A stretch of DNA of 50,324 bases from Chloroflexota bacterium (GTDB taxonomy: Bacteria; Chloroflexota; Limnocylindria; Limnocylindrales; CSP1-4): assembly GCA_025358515.1 (NCBI GenBank), contig JANYJG010000162.1, forward strand, positions 1-50,324, written 5' to 3'. A model generated the notes under the pieces. The model searched no databases and was not told the DNA's origin. It worked only from the letters and a program-made list of their open reading frames with translations. The position numbers and the translations under genes were made by a program. Positions 38,630 through 47,988 of this stretch are shown one piece after another. How positions within the stretch are numbered: position 1 is the stretch's first letter; each line of letters opens with the position of its first letter.

Positions 38630-41047
38630 TCAGCGCGCCATCGCCCCGGCAACCCGAGGTGCGCGGAACCCACGCAGGCGGAGGGCGTTGGAGACGACGG
38701 TTACGCTCGACAGAGCCATCGCTGCGGCGGCGAAGATCGGGTCGAGCAGAATGCCGCTGAACGGATAGAAGACACCCGCGGCAAGTGGGATCAGGGCCAC
38801 GTTGTAGGCGAAGGCCCAGAAGAGGTTCTGCTTGATATTGCGCATCGTCGCCCTCGAAAGAGCGAACGCGGTTACCAGGCCCAGCAGGTCGCCGCTCATG
38901 AGCGTGACGCCCGCGGACTCGATGGCGATATCCGTGCCGGTTCCGATTGCCACCCCGACGTCGGCCGAGGCGAGGGCCGGGGCATCGTTCACTCCGTCGC
39001 CGACCATGGCAACCTTCTTGCCTTCGGCCTGGAGTCGGCGAATCTGGGCGGCCTTCTCATCGGGCCGAACATCGGCCAGGACACGGTCGACACCCGCCTC
39101 ATGGGCGATTGCCGCGGCGGTCGTCTCGTTGTCGCCGGTCAGCATCACTACCTGGAGCCCGAGACGGCGAAGCTGCGACACGGCGGCCGACGAGCTGGCT
39201 TTGAGGGTGTCGGCAATGGCGATGACGGCGGCGAGGCTGCCGTCTACCGCGACGTAGACGGGGGTCTTCCCGGCGGCGGCCAGGTCCTGGGCAGCCGCGC
39301 TGAGCGGCGACGCGTCGATGCCTTGATCGCCCAAATACCCGGCGCGCCCCACGAGGACCTTCCGTTGCCCAACCCGAGCCGAGATGCCCTGGCCGCTCAC
39401 GGACGCGAAATCGGTCGTGTCCGACAGGCTGAGACCGCGCTCCTCCGTCGCATACCGAACGATAGCCTCGCCGAGCGGATGCTCGGACCCACGTTCTGCT
39501 GCGGCCGCCAGGGCCAAGATGTCGGCTTCGGTCAGGACGGCGGGGGCTTCGGCGGCGAGGGACTCGGGGGCGCCGGGGGCTCGCACAATGTCCGTCACCC
39601 GCGGACGACCCTCGGTCAGAGTGCCCGTCTTATCGAGAACAACCACCTTGACCTGGTGCAACCGCTCGAGGGCTTCGGCGTTTCGGAATAGGATGCCGTG
39701 CTCCGCGGCCTTGCCAGTGCCCACCATGATCGAAGTCGGTGTCGCCAGCCCGAGTGCGCAGGGGCAAGCAATGATCAGAACCGCGACCATGTTCAGCAGC
39801 GCCAGGTTGAAGGCGGGCTGTGGGCCGAAGAGAAGCCACACGGCAAACGTGAGTCCGGCCGCACCCAGGACTGCGGGCACGAAGTAGCCGGTGACGGCAT
39901 CCGCGAGCCGCTGGATCGGCGCCTTGCTGCCCTGGGCCTCCTGGACGAGGCGGACGATCTGGGCGAGTACCGTGTCCCGGCCGACCCGGCGGGCCTCAAA
40001 TGTGAAGGATCCGGAGCCGTTCATCGTGCCGCCGATCACTTCGTCGCCGCTGGACTTGGTGACCGGCATGCTCTCGCCCGTGACCATGCTTTCATCGATG
40101 TTTGACGAACCGTTCGCTACCGATCCATCGACGGGAACCCTCTCGCCCGGCCGGACCCGGACCTGGTCTCCCACGATGACCTCTTCCACCGCGATATCGA
40201 GCTCGACGCCGTCCCGCACGACGCGAGCGGTACGCGGTGCCAGGGCGATGAGCTTCTTGATCGCGTCGGACGTATGGCTGCGCGCCCGAGCCTCAAGGAA
40301 CCGGCCGAGCAGGATCAGGGTGATGATCGCCGACGACGTGTCGAAGTAGAGCGGCATCTCCCCGTTCCGCGCCACGCCGGCAGCCTCGAAGAAGGCCGGG
40401 AAGAGGATCGCCGCCAGGCTGTACACGTACGCCGCCGAAGTTCCAACGGCGATGAGCGTGTTCATGTCGGTGGCGCGATGGCGAGCGACCTTGAAGGCGC
40501 CGGCGTAGAAGCCGCGGCCCGCGTAGAACTGCACAGGCGTGGCGAGCGCGAGTTCAAGCCAGGGGTTGGAGAGCCAGTGCGGCAGGAAGGGCGCGATCGT
40601 CATGGACGCGAGGGCGACGATGAGCGGCGCCGTGAGGATGGCGGCCACGATGAGGTGTCGGCGCGTCTCGGCCAGGTGGCGCTCGGCGTAGGTCCCCTCG
40701 CCTCTCGACTTCGCTCGTGAGTCTACGGCCGCGTCTGCGGTAGTTGCGAGGCCCGCCACGGATCGGGCAGCAACGCTGCCCGCTGAACTGTCGGCCATGG
40801 TTCCGCCATGCTCGGCCCGATCAAGCCGCGCCTCGTAGCCGGCGGCCTCAACGGCCTTGCCCAGCGCGGCAGGAGCGATGCGGCGCGAGTCGTATCTGAC
40901 GCTCGCGGTCTCGGTGGCAAGGTTTACCGTGGCCTCGATGACTCCGTCGGCCTTGCGGAGATACCGCTCGATGCGGTTCACGCACGAGGCGCAGGTCATT
41001 CCCTCGACGGGAAACTGGATGGTGGCCGTCGGGATGGTTTCGTTCAT
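38630..41047 (-). CDS. copA: Cu(+)-translocating P-type ATPase with N-terminal HMA domain
   Basis: EGMTCASCVNRIE, ACPCALGLATPTSIMVGTGKAAEHGILFRNAEALE, DKTGTLTEGRP; start trimmed to ATG 41047. Confidence 0.93.
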   Translation of the reverse strand: MNETIPTATIQFPVEGMTCASCVNRIERYLRKADGVIEATVNLATETASVRYDSRRIAPAALGKAVEAAGYEARLDRAEHGGTMADSSAGSVAARSVAGLATTADAAVDSRAKSRGEGTYAERHLAETRRHLIVAAILTAPLIVALASMTIAPFLPHWLSNPWLELALATPVQFYAGRGFYAGAFKVARHRATDMNTLIAVGTSAAYVYSLAAILFPAFFEAAGVARNGEMPLYFDTSSAIITLILLGRFLEARARSHTSDAIKKLIALAPRTARVVRDGVELDIAVEEVIVGDQVRVRPGERVPVDGSVANGSSNIDESMVTGESMPVTKSSGDEVIGGTMNGSGSFTFEARRVGRDTVLAQIVRLVQEAQGSKAPIQRLADAVTGYFVPAVLGAAGLTFAVWLLFGPQPAFNLALLNMVAVLIIACPCALGLATPTSIMVGTGKAAEHGILFRNAEALERLHQVKVVVLDKTGTLTEGRPRVTDIVRAPGAPESLAAEAPAVLTEADILALAAAAERGSEHPLGEAIVRYATEERGLSLSDTTDFASVSGQGISARVGQRKVLVGRAGYLGDQGIDASPLSAAAQDLAAAGKTPVYVAVDGSLAAVIAIADTLKASSSAAVSQLRRLGLQVVMLTGDNETTAAAIAHEAGVDRVLADVRPDEKAAQIRRLQAEGKKVAMVGDGVNDAPALASADVGVAIGTGTDIAIESAGVTLMSGDLLGLVTAFALSRATMRNIKQNLFWAFAYNVALIPLAAGVFYPFSGILLDPIFAAAAMALSSVTVVSNALRLRGFRAPRVAGAMAR

Positions 41048-41089
41048 GAGGTCACGGCTTTCGGATGGCGGCGCGGTGTGTTTGCACCA

Positions 41090-41132
41090 ATCGTGCGCCA
41101 TAACCATGAGAGCCGGCTGAGACCGCGGTGAG
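41090..41132 (-). promoter_or_regulatory. Array C: three 11-bp direct repeats + -10 CACGAT (copA promoter)
   Basis: Minus strand CTCACCGCGGT CTCAGCCGGCT CTCATGGTTAT GGCG CACGAT; TGAG at 41107, 41118, 41129. Confidence 0.7.
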
Positions 41133-41171
41133 TGTTCCGACGGCTCGCCCAGGTCGCAGACAGGGCGGGCT

Positions 41172-41203
41172 CTCACATTATTCTCAGGTTGACGTGGCAA
41201 GAT
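41172..41203 (+). promoter_or_regulatory. Array D: two 11-bp direct repeats + -10 CAAGAT
   Basis: CTCACATTATT CTCAGGTTGAC GTGG CAAGAT. Confidence 0.65.
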
Positions 41204-41242
41204 GCGGCCGCATCCAGGGATTAGTCAAATGAAGGTCACGAC

Positions 41243-41761
41243 ATGACAACACGCGCCGCCCGACGCGCCCAGCTTCGCGATCTCCCTCCAGGTGAGGCTC
41301 TGCCCGATAAACCGCGTCGGACCTCGATCCCGGACGCAAGGCCCCGGCCGAGCAAGCTCCGGGTCGCGGCGTTCCTCGCGATCGCGGCCCTCGTCATTGG
41401 CGGCGGAGTGTACCTGGCCGGCAACGTGTTCATGGGTCAGCGCGACAAGACCAACGTCGTCGGCGCCCTCGTCGTGGGAATCAGCATGGACGGCTTCAGT
41501 CCGAATGTCCTCAACGCGAAGCCGGGCGCAACCCTCACCCTCGATTGGTGGAACGAGGATGCGCCGATGCATCTCACGGGCGGCATTCACACGATGGTCT
41601 CAGACAAACTCAATGTGCGGCTCGAGTTGCCTGCGCAAAGCCGAAAGACCGTGACTTTGACGGCACCCATGGCGCCCGGCGACTACGACTTCTGGTGCGA
41701 CAGCTGCTGCGGCGGCAAGGACAACCCCAAGATGCACGCCACGCTCCGCGTCGAGGCATAG
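41243..41761 (+). CDS. Membrane-anchored cupredoxin-like protein with CuA-like Cys loop
   Basis: TM AAFLAIAALVIGGGVYLAG; FSPNVLNAKPGATLTLDWWNEDAPMHL...DYDFWCDSCCGGKDNPKMHATLRV. Confidence 0.75.
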   Translation: MTTRAARRAQLRDLPPGEALPDKPRRTSIPDARPRPSKLRVAAFLAIAALVIGGGVYLAGNVFMGQRDKTNVVGALVVGISMDGFSPNVLNAKPGATLTLDWWNEDAPMHLTGGIHTMVSDKLNVRLELPAQSRKTVTLTAPMAPGDYDFWCDSCCGGKDNPKMHATLRVEA

Positions 41762-41764
41762 GCT

Positions 41765-42637
41765 GTGGCGGCTCGTACTGACGCGGAGCCGTGGGTGAGG
41801 CTGGCCGATAACGCCGGCGTCCCGAAGGCTGCCCTGCTTCTGTTCGGTGGTCTGGCCGTGGTGGGGGTCTCGGCCTCGCTCGTCGTCCTGCTGGGACCCG
41901 GGTTTTCCTCGCCGCGGTTCGGGACGCTCACGGCCCCGCTCGTCATCGGGTCGGGCTTCGCCGACGGCTTCAACCCGTGCGCCTACGCGCTCCTGGTTCT
42001 CTTCGCCACGTACACGCTCACGCTTGTGAACGCAGTCACAGCCGACGGACGTCCCACGCCGTTCGCTCGCCGGACCCTCCTGGGAGCAGGCTCGCTATAC
42101 GTCGGTGCGGTCTTTGTGACCTACTTTCTACTCGGGCTGGGGCTCTACACGCTGTTCGAGGGATTCGGGCGCGACCACATCGTCGCCCGCGTCGCGGCGG
42201 TTCTGGCGCTCCTTATGGCGGTCTGGATGCTCAAGGATGTGTTCCTGCCGGGCTGGGGTCCGACGATGGCCGCCCCAACCGGAACGCACGGCTGGATGAA
42301 CAAAGCCATGCAGCGCGGCGGTCTCGTGGGGATGCTCATGGCCGGCATCCTCGTCGGCATCTGCACGGTCCCCTGCTCCGGGGCGATGTATTTCTCGGTG
42401 ACCGCGGTGCTTCACGCCTCGGGTGGCGGAATCGTTGGGCTGGCTCTCCTCGCTCTCTACAACATCGCCTTCATCCTGCCGCTGGTGCTGTTCCTCCTGT
42501 TCGTGTCGAACCGTCGCGTCCTGGGCACGATCGGGCGCTGGAACAAGAAGAACGGCACAGTCGTCAAGGCCACGCTGGCACTCGGCGTGATGGCTATGAG
42601 CTTCGGCCTGCTGATCTCTCTTGGAGGATCGATGTGA
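41765..42637 (+). CDS. CcdA/DsbD-type cytochrome c biogenesis transmembrane protein
   Basis: GFADGFNPCAYALLVLFATYTLTL, GILVGICTVPCSGAMYF paired Cys TMs. Confidence 0.85.
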   Translation: MAARTDAEPWVRLADNAGVPKAALLLFGGLAVVGVSASLVVLLGPGFSSPRFGTLTAPLVIGSGFADGFNPCAYALLVLFATYTLTLVNAVTADGRPTPFARRTLLGAGSLYVGAVFVTYFLLGLGLYTLFEGFGRDHIVARVAAVLALLMAVWMLKDVFLPGWGPTMAAPTGTHGWMNKAMQRGGLVGMLMAGILVGICTVPCSGAMYFSVTAVLHASGGGIVGLALLALYNIAFILPLVLFLLFVSNRRVLGTIGRWNKKNGTVVKATLALGVMAMSFGLLISLGGSM

Positions 42638-42912
42638 TGGCCGAGCTTGTGCGATTCCCAATCGAAGGGATGACCTGCACGTCGTGTGTGTCGCACATCA
42701 CGAAGGCCGTCCGGAAGGTCGAAGGCGTGGAGGTGGTGAAGGTGAACCTCGGATCCGACTCCGCAACCGTTGGCTTTGACCCCGCCCTTACGTCACTCAG
42801 GGCGATCGCCGAGGCGATTGGCCGGGCCGGCTACGAGGCGCGCGTGGACCAGGCCGAACCATTTGTTCCCTCGGCACGCCGCGGCATTCTCTCGCGGCTC
42901 GGGATTCGCTAA
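42637..42912 (+). CDS. HMA (heavy-metal-associated) domain protein
   Basis: ATG overlapping upstream stop (ATGTGATG); RFPIEGMTCTSCVSHITKAVRKVEGVEVVKVNLGSDSATVGFDP. Confidence 0.88.
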   Translation: MAELVRFPIEGMTCTSCVSHITKAVRKVEGVEVVKVNLGSDSATVGFDPALTSLRAIAEAIGRAGYEARVDQAEPFVPSARRGILSRLGIR

Positions 42913-43070
42913 GACGCGGGCCTCGGGGCCGATTGGGTGAATTCTCTGGTTCTTCTTAGCTCACATTCACGCCGCTCTCAGGAGCCGCCACGAGACTGAC
43001 CAAATCCCCGATCAATGAAAAAACAGAGGCGGCCGGATTGCCTCCCCTCTCCCGGCCCGCCGAGTCCCCG

Positions 43071-43101
43071 CGAGAAGCCGGCCCCTGTGGCCGGCTTCTC
43101 G
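43071..43101. terminator. 13-bp perfect inverted repeat (probable terminator)
   Basis: CGAGAAGCCGGCC-CCTGT-GGCCGGCTTCTCG. Confidence 0.5.
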
Positions 43102-43108
43102 TCGAATC

Positions 43109-43151
43109 CTCACCCTGCGCTAAGGTCCGACTCAGGTTCCGAGGCCAAGAT
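43109..43151 (+). promoter_or_regulatory. Array E: three 11-bp direct repeats + -10 CAAGAT + leaderless ATG
   Basis: CTCACCCTGCG CTAAGGTCCGA CTCAGGTTCCG AGGC CAAGAT AGGCGC ATG. Confidence 0.7.
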
Positions 43152-43157
43152 AGGCGC

Positions 43158-43640
43158 ATGAGAATCCCATTTCGACCGCTCCTCGTGGTATCGATTGCAT
43201 TGCTGGCGGGCGCATGCAGCTCCGCATCTTCGACCGTAGCCGGCCCCAATGTGGCCACCAGCGCAAGTGCTCAACCAGTGGCCGCCGGGGCTGCGGGGGT
43301 GACGGGCGATTCGACCCAGACCAGCGACCGGGCCAGCATCACCATCGTCGTGACCTGGGCCGGGCCGGCGACGGGGGCAGCCTTCGAGGTCAAGATGGAC
43401 AACCACATGATCGACCTTGCGTCTGTCGACCTGACGGCCGCGACACTGACCAACAATCGCGGCGAAAAGCTATCTCGGCCAACCTGGGAGGGCGGAGCAT
43501 CGGGACACCACCGCGAGGGCAAGCTCACGTTTGGAACCTCAGTAGCGGCCCTCTTCGCCGGCGCGACTCAGGTTGATCTCCAGCTACCGGCGGTGGGCGA
43601 CACCTCGCCCAGGGACTTCAAGTGGACATTGGCCAAATGA
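43158..43640 (+). CDS. Hypothetical lipoprotein
   Basis: MRIPFRPLLVVSIALLAGACSS lipobox; start trimmed to ATG 43158. Confidence 0.75.
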   Translation: MRIPFRPLLVVSIALLAGACSSASSTVAGPNVATSASAQPVAAGAAGVTGDSTQTSDRASITIVVTWAGPATGAAFEVKMDNHMIDLASVDLTAATLTNNRGEKLSRPTWEGGASGHHREGKLTFGTSVAALFAGATQVDLQLPAVGDTSPRDFKWTLAK

Positions 43641-44134
43641 CGCATCGGGTGTTGCCCAGCTGGTCGGGCTCGCTGGTTGCGGGCGCCACAGGCACGGCAG
43701 GGCTGGTCGTTCTGTATGTGGCTCTCATTAGCCTTGCCCAGGGGCCCGGGCACGCTGTAGACCAGCTGCGGGCCGATCTCCCCTTCGTCCTCGCCATTGC
43801 GATTGGCTTTGGAACGCAGGTTGGCCTGTTCGTGGAGCTTCGCGCCATCCACTCGAGGCAGCGTGCGTCCGGTGCGCTGACCCTGGCGAGCGCCGGGGCC
43901 GGTACCGCCGCAATGCTCGCCTGCTGCGCGCACCATCTCGTGGACGTCTTGCCGCTGGTCGGCCTGTCCGCGGCCACGGTCTTCCTGGCCGATTACCGAA
44001 CGCCGCTGCTCGCAATCAGCTTGGGCATGAACGCCCTTGGGATCGTCGTTATCGGCCGCCAACTAATCGTCGCCCGGCGGGCAATGGGAAGCTCGATGGC
44101 GGTGCTCAGCGACCCGCCGCAGGAAGCTCAATAG
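43637..44134 (+). CDS. Hypothetical multi-TM membrane protein with CCAHH motif
   Basis: ATGA overlap; TMs; AAMLACCAHHLVDVLPLVGLSAATVFL. Confidence 0.7.
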   Translation: MTHRVLPSWSGSLVAGATGTAGLVVLYVALISLAQGPGHAVDQLRADLPFVLAIAIGFGTQVGLFVELRAIHSRQRASGALTLASAGAGTAAMLACCAHHLVDVLPLVGLSAATVFLADYRTPLLAISLGMNALGIVVIGRQLIVARRAMGSSMAVLSDPPQEAQ

Positions 44135-45515
44135 AGACGACCGTGCCGCCCCCTTGTCTGGGCGAGACGGCGATCGAGCCCGCATGCGACTCGACGATCC
44201 ATTTTGCGATCGCCAGGCCAAGCCCCGTGCCGGCAGGGCGCAACGAGCGCGCGGCCGAGCCTCGATAGAGACGCTCGAAGACATGGTCGCGGTCGTCCTC
44301 CCGGATGCCGATGCCAGTGTCTGACACCTCGACCCTGACCCACCGATCTCTCAGGGTCAGGCTCGCCGTTACGGTTCCACCTGCCGGTGTGTATCTCCCG
44401 GCGTTGTCGAGCACAATCAGAAAGAGCTCCTTGAGGCGGTCGCGGTCGCCCTCGACGACAACCGGCTCGATCGCATCGACCTCCATCCGGACGTGCGGGG
44501 CGGCTGGACCAGCCTGACGCACGGCTTCGAGAAGGACCGCGTCCAGCTCCACGGCAGCGACCTCAAGTCGGGCGCCTGACTCCGCCCGAGCCAGTGACAG
44601 CAGATCGCCAACAAGGCGAGCCATCCGTTCCGTCTCGGATCGGGCATCGGCCAGCAGGGCCTCGCGCTCTTCGGCCGGCAAGGCTGGACGGCCGGCCAGA
44701 TCGAGGCTCGCTCGCAGGGTCGTGAGGGGAGTGCGTAGCTCGTGCGATGCGTCGCCGAGGAAGCGCTGCAGGGCCTGATGGTTCTCCTCGAGCGCTGCGA
44801 GCATCTCGTTGAATGCCACCGCGAGCTCCGAAACCTCATCGCCGCCCGAGCCTGCGGCCTCGACGCGCGCTCCGAAGTCGCCCGACAGCGAGATCGCCCT
44901 GGCCGTGTCGGTCACGTCAGAAACCGGTGCGAGGGCGCGTCTGGCAAGCAGTGAGCCGACGCCGAAGGCGAGTGCGGTCAGCAGGAGCCCACCGAGCACG
45001 AGCACAAGCGCCACGGTCCGAAGAAGGTCGTCGGAATCGCGAGTGGACGCGGCCCAGACGACGTAGCCGGCGACGCTCTGCCCGGTGGCGGCGATGGGCT
45101 CCACGACGAGACGAAGCCGCTCATCGCCGGCGATTACGGCGTGGACGTCCTGCGAGTGGGTGCGCGTGGAAATGTCGCCAATTGGGACTTCCAACGGTGG
45201 CGAACCGGGGGCTGCGGAGTCGAGGACGAGCTTGCCTGTTGAATCGAGGATCTCGACCCGCCCGCCGGTCGAAGCGAACTGATTGAGCAGGCGCGCGGTC
45301 GGATGAAGCCTGCCGTCGGTGCCGACGTCCTGAGCAAATGCGCCGGCCGCATGCTCGGCATTGGCCATCAGGCCCACATCGAATGACGACTGGAGCTGTG
45401 CCCGCAGGACCAGGAACACGCCGGTCCCGAAGACGGCCAGCGCGGCGACGAGTAGGCCCGTGTAGATGAGCGCGAGGCGCGTCCGGATCGGCAGCCGCCG
45501 GACAGACAGATTCAC
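44106..45515 (-). CDS. Sensor histidine kinase (HAMP-HisKA-HATPase)
   Basis: [54 protein letters not shown]. Confidence 0.93.
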   Translation of the reverse strand: MNLSVRRLPIRTRLALIYTGLLVAALAVFGTGVFLVLRAQLQSSFDVGLMANAEHAAGAFAQDVGTDGRLHPTARLLNQFASTGGRVEILDSTGKLVLDSAAPGSPPLEVPIGDISTRTHSQDVHAVIAGDERLRLVVEPIAATGQSVAGYVVWAASTRDSDDLLRTVALVLVLGGLLLTALAFGVGSLLARRALAPVSDVTDTARAISLSGDFGARVEAAGSGGDEVSELAVAFNEMLAALEENHQALQRFLGDASHELRTPLTTLRASLDLAGRPALPAEEREALLADARSETERMARLVGDLLSLARAESGARLEVAAVELDAVLLEAVRQAGPAAPHVRMEVDAIEPVVVEGDRDRLKELFLIVLDNAGRYTPAGGTVTASLTLRDRWVRVEVSDTGIGIREDDRDHVFERLYRGSAARSLRPAGTGLGLAIAKWIVESHAGSIAVSPRQGGGTVVSIELPAAGR

Positions 45516-46192
45516 TCCTTGAGCACGTATCCGGACCCACGAACCGTGTGGATCAGGCGTGGCTCGCCCCCGGCCTCGAGCTTGTTGCGTAGATACCGGA
45601 TGTAAACCTCGAGGACGTTCGACTCGCCGCCGAAATCGTAGGACCAGACGCGGTCCATGATGACGTCGCGGGTCAGAACCTTGCGAGGATGGCGCAACAG
45701 CAGGAGGAGCAGGTTGAACTCGGTCGTGGTCAGGGTGATCGGGCGGCCGGAGCGTCTTGCTTCACGCGCGTCGACATCCAGTTCCAGGTCGCCGAACCGG
45801 AGAACCTCGCCGGATTGAGTCGGCCGTCGTCGCAGCAGCGCCCGAACGCGGGCCAGCAGCTCCTCAAAGCTGAACGGCTTGACGAGATAATCGTCGGCAC
45901 CCGTCTCGAGTCCCTCGACGCGATCCTTTACCTCGTCACGGGCCGTGAGCATCAGTATCGCCACCTCGTCGCCGGCGGCACGCAGGCGGCGGCAGACTTC
46001 CAGGCCGTCGATGCCGGGCAGCATGACGTCGAGGACCACGAGATCCGGCGTCTGATCGCGCGACTTTTCGAGGCCCTCCTCGCCGGAGCCGGCGTCGGTG
46101 ACCCGGAAGCCCTCGTAGACGAGGCCGCGCCGGACGACCGACCTGATCTTTGGGTCGTCATCGATGACCAGGATGCGTGCGGCGTCGCTCAT
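45512..46192 (-). CDS. OmpR/PhoB-family response regulator
   Basis: [56 protein letters not shown]; wHTH C-term; start trimmed to ATG 46192. Confidence 0.94.
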   Translation of the reverse strand: MSDAARILVIDDDPKIRSVVRRGLVYEGFRVTDAGSGEEGLEKSRDQTPDLVVLDVMLPGIDGLEVCRRLRAAGDEVAILMLTARDEVKDRVEGLETGADDYLVKPFSFEELLARVRALLRRRPTQSGEVLRFGDLELDVDAREARRSGRPITLTTTEFNLLLLLLRHPRKVLTRDVIMDRVWSYDFGGESNVLEVYIRYLRNKLEAGGEPRLIHTVRGSGYVLKE

Positions 46193-46198
46193 GGATGA

Positions 46199-46241
46199 AT
46201 GATCCCACGCGAAGCTGAGAGTTGCATGAGAGCGGGCTGAG
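46199..46241 (-). promoter_or_regulatory. Array F: three 11-bp direct repeats + -10 GATCAT + leaderless ATG (response-regulator promoter)
   Basis: Minus strand CTCAGCCCGCT CTCATGCAACT CTCAGCTTCGC GTGG GATCAT TCATCC ATG. Confidence 0.7.
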
Positions 46242-46263
46242 TCAAGGAGCCGGCTAGCAATCG

Positions 46264-46297
46264 CGGATCCGGCCGCAAGCCGGATCCGGCCGCAAGC
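46264..46297. repeat. 17-bp tandem duplication creating a 9-bp-arm inverted repeat
   Basis: GGATCCGGCCGCAAGCC x2; GGATCCGGC-CGCAA-GCCGGATCC. Confidence 0.8.
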
Positions 46298-46403
46298 CGT
46301 GAACTTGACCAACTCTTGAGGCGGCCATGCGCTTCGCCAGAGATTGGCCTGCGATGCTGTAACGGTGAGCCCGGGAGTTCCGGGCGGAAACAAATGGAGT
46401 CCG

Positions 46404-46652
46404 ATGATGATGGGATACGGTGCCGGGTCCGGATCCGCGGGGCTTATGTGGGGCCTTGGCGGGATGCTCCTGATCGTCGGTCTGGTGGTCCTGGTCGTTT
46501 GGGCCGTCTCGCGTGGGACCTCGAATAGTGCCCCGTCTGCCAGCCCAGATCGCCTCGACGCTCAATCGATCCTGCGGGCGCGATTCGCCCGCGGTGAAAT
46601 CACCGAGGCCGAATTCGTGCAGGTCAAGAAGGTCTTGGGGGACGATCGATGA
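46404..46652 (+). CDS. SHOCT domain membrane protein
   Basis: [44 protein letters not shown]. Confidence 0.85.
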   Translation: MMMGYGAGSGSAGLMWGLGGMLLIVGLVVLVVWAVSRGTSNSAPSASPDRLDAQSILRARFARGEITEAEFVQVKKVLGDDR

Positions 46653-47167
46653 ACGGTCGAGCTACTCTCCTGCTGGGGGCTGTACTGACGCTGGCCGGTG
46701 TCATAACCATCGGAGCCGGAGCCCTTGTCGCGCCGGCTGAGGGCAACTCCCAGGGGACGGCCTGGACGGGCATGATGGGCGGCGCCAACGGCATGATGGG
46801 CGGCGCCACGTCGGCTCCGGGGCCCGACGCCGCTGGTTTTGTTGCCGGCACGACGGCCAGCCCGCGCCTGGTGCGGATCCTCGCCACGCCCGTGCTTCGC
46901 TTCTCACCTGACGTCGTGACGGTTAAAGCGGGTGAGACGATCACCTTTGTGCTGACGACGATGGGCCCCACGGTCCATGAGTTCATGGTCGGACCGGCCG
47001 CCGACGTGGCAGCCAACAAGGACGGGACGCCAGAGATTACCGATATCGGCATGATGCAGACGAAGTCGCTCACGTACACATTCACTGGTTCCGGGCCGTT
47101 CGCCTTCGCTTGCCACGCGCCCGGCCACTACGAGGCTGGGATGAAGGGGACGATCGTCGTCCGGTAA
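46649..47167 (+). CDS. Type-1 copper cupredoxin (plastocyanin-like) with Met-Gly-rich segment
   Basis: VTVKAGETITFVLTTMGPTVHEFMVG...FAFACHAPGHYEAGMKGTIVV; MMGGANGMMGGA. Confidence 0.85.
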   Translation: MNGRATLLLGAVLTLAGVITIGAGALVAPAEGNSQGTAWTGMMGGANGMMGGATSAPGPDAAGFVAGTTASPRLVRILATPVLRFSPDVVTVKAGETITFVLTTMGPTVHEFMVGPAADVAANKDGTPEITDIGMMQTKSLTYTFTGSGPFAFACHAPGHYEAGMKGTIVVR

Positions 47168-47199
47168 CCTGTCCGGCAAGTCTTGGGGGCGTCTCGACG

Positions 47200-47988
47200 A
47201 TGGCGGCTACGATGTCGGACAGACCGCCTCGGCCGCCGTCCGACGGCACGGAGCTCCAGCGGTCGGATGCGAGGTATGAATTGGCGGAGGACGGAACCCC
47301 GATCCGCGTCCTGGTCGTCGATGACGAGGGCTCGATCCGCGATATCGTCCGGGGTTTCCTGGAGCGGGAGGGCATGACCGTCCTGGAGGCGGTCGATGGA
47401 CCTTCCGCCGTAAAGGCGGCGCGTGAGTTCCGGCCGGACGTCGTCGTACTCGACGTGATGTTGCCGGGCTTCGATGGCCTGGAAGCTCTCCGCCAGATCC
47501 GGTCGTTCGCCGATCCGTACGTGCTACTGCTGACCGCCCGCCACGAGGAAGTCGATCGAATCGTCGGGCTCACCCTGGGGGCCGACGACTACCTCACGAA
47601 ACCATTCTCCCCGCGCGAGCTGGTGGCGCGAGTCCTCGCCCTCCTGCGCCGTCGCCGTGAACAGGAGACGAGCGGCGGCCGGCTGGTGCGGAGCGGCGAC
47701 CTCTCGGTGGACGTGCCCGGCCGGACGGTGACGGTAGCGGGCGAACCCGTCGAACTCACCGCCCTTGAGTTCGATCTCCTGGTGACCCTCGTCCGCGACC
47801 CCGGCGTCGTCCTCACTCGGCAGCGGCTCCTGGACGCAGTCTGGGGCGCCGACTTCTTCGGCGACGACCACGTTCTTGACGTCCACGTCGCGAACCTGCG
47901 GCGCAAGATCGGACGGGTCGGCGCCGACCCGAGCCCGATCGAGACGGTCCGCGGCGTCGGATTCCGCTTCGCCCGGGATCGGCGATGA
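47200..47988 (+). CDS. OmpR-family response regulator
   Basis: [52 protein letters not shown]; start trimmed from 47110. Confidence 0.92.
   Translation: MAATMSDRPPRPPSDGTELQRSDARYELAEDGTPIRVLVVDDEGSIRDIVRGFLEREGMTVLEAVDGPSAVKAAREFRPDVVVLDVMLPGFDGLEALRQIRSFADPYVLLLTARHEEVDRIVGLTLGADDYLTKPFSPRELVARVLALLRRRREQETSGGRLVRSGDLSVDVPGRTVTVAGEPVELTALEFDLLVTLVRDPGVVLTRQRLLDAVWGADFFGDDHVLDVHVANLRRKIGRVGADPSPIETVRGVGFRFARDRR

Noticed and set aside
41977-42912. 311-aa plus-strand ORF
   Set aside because: Only the HMA domain part (from ATG 42637) is plausible; upstream part is an out-of-frame shadow of the CcdA-like gene.
42956-43258. Minus-strand 100-aa ORF
   Set aside because: Covers the array E/terminator region and the antisense of the lipoprotein signal peptide; no support.
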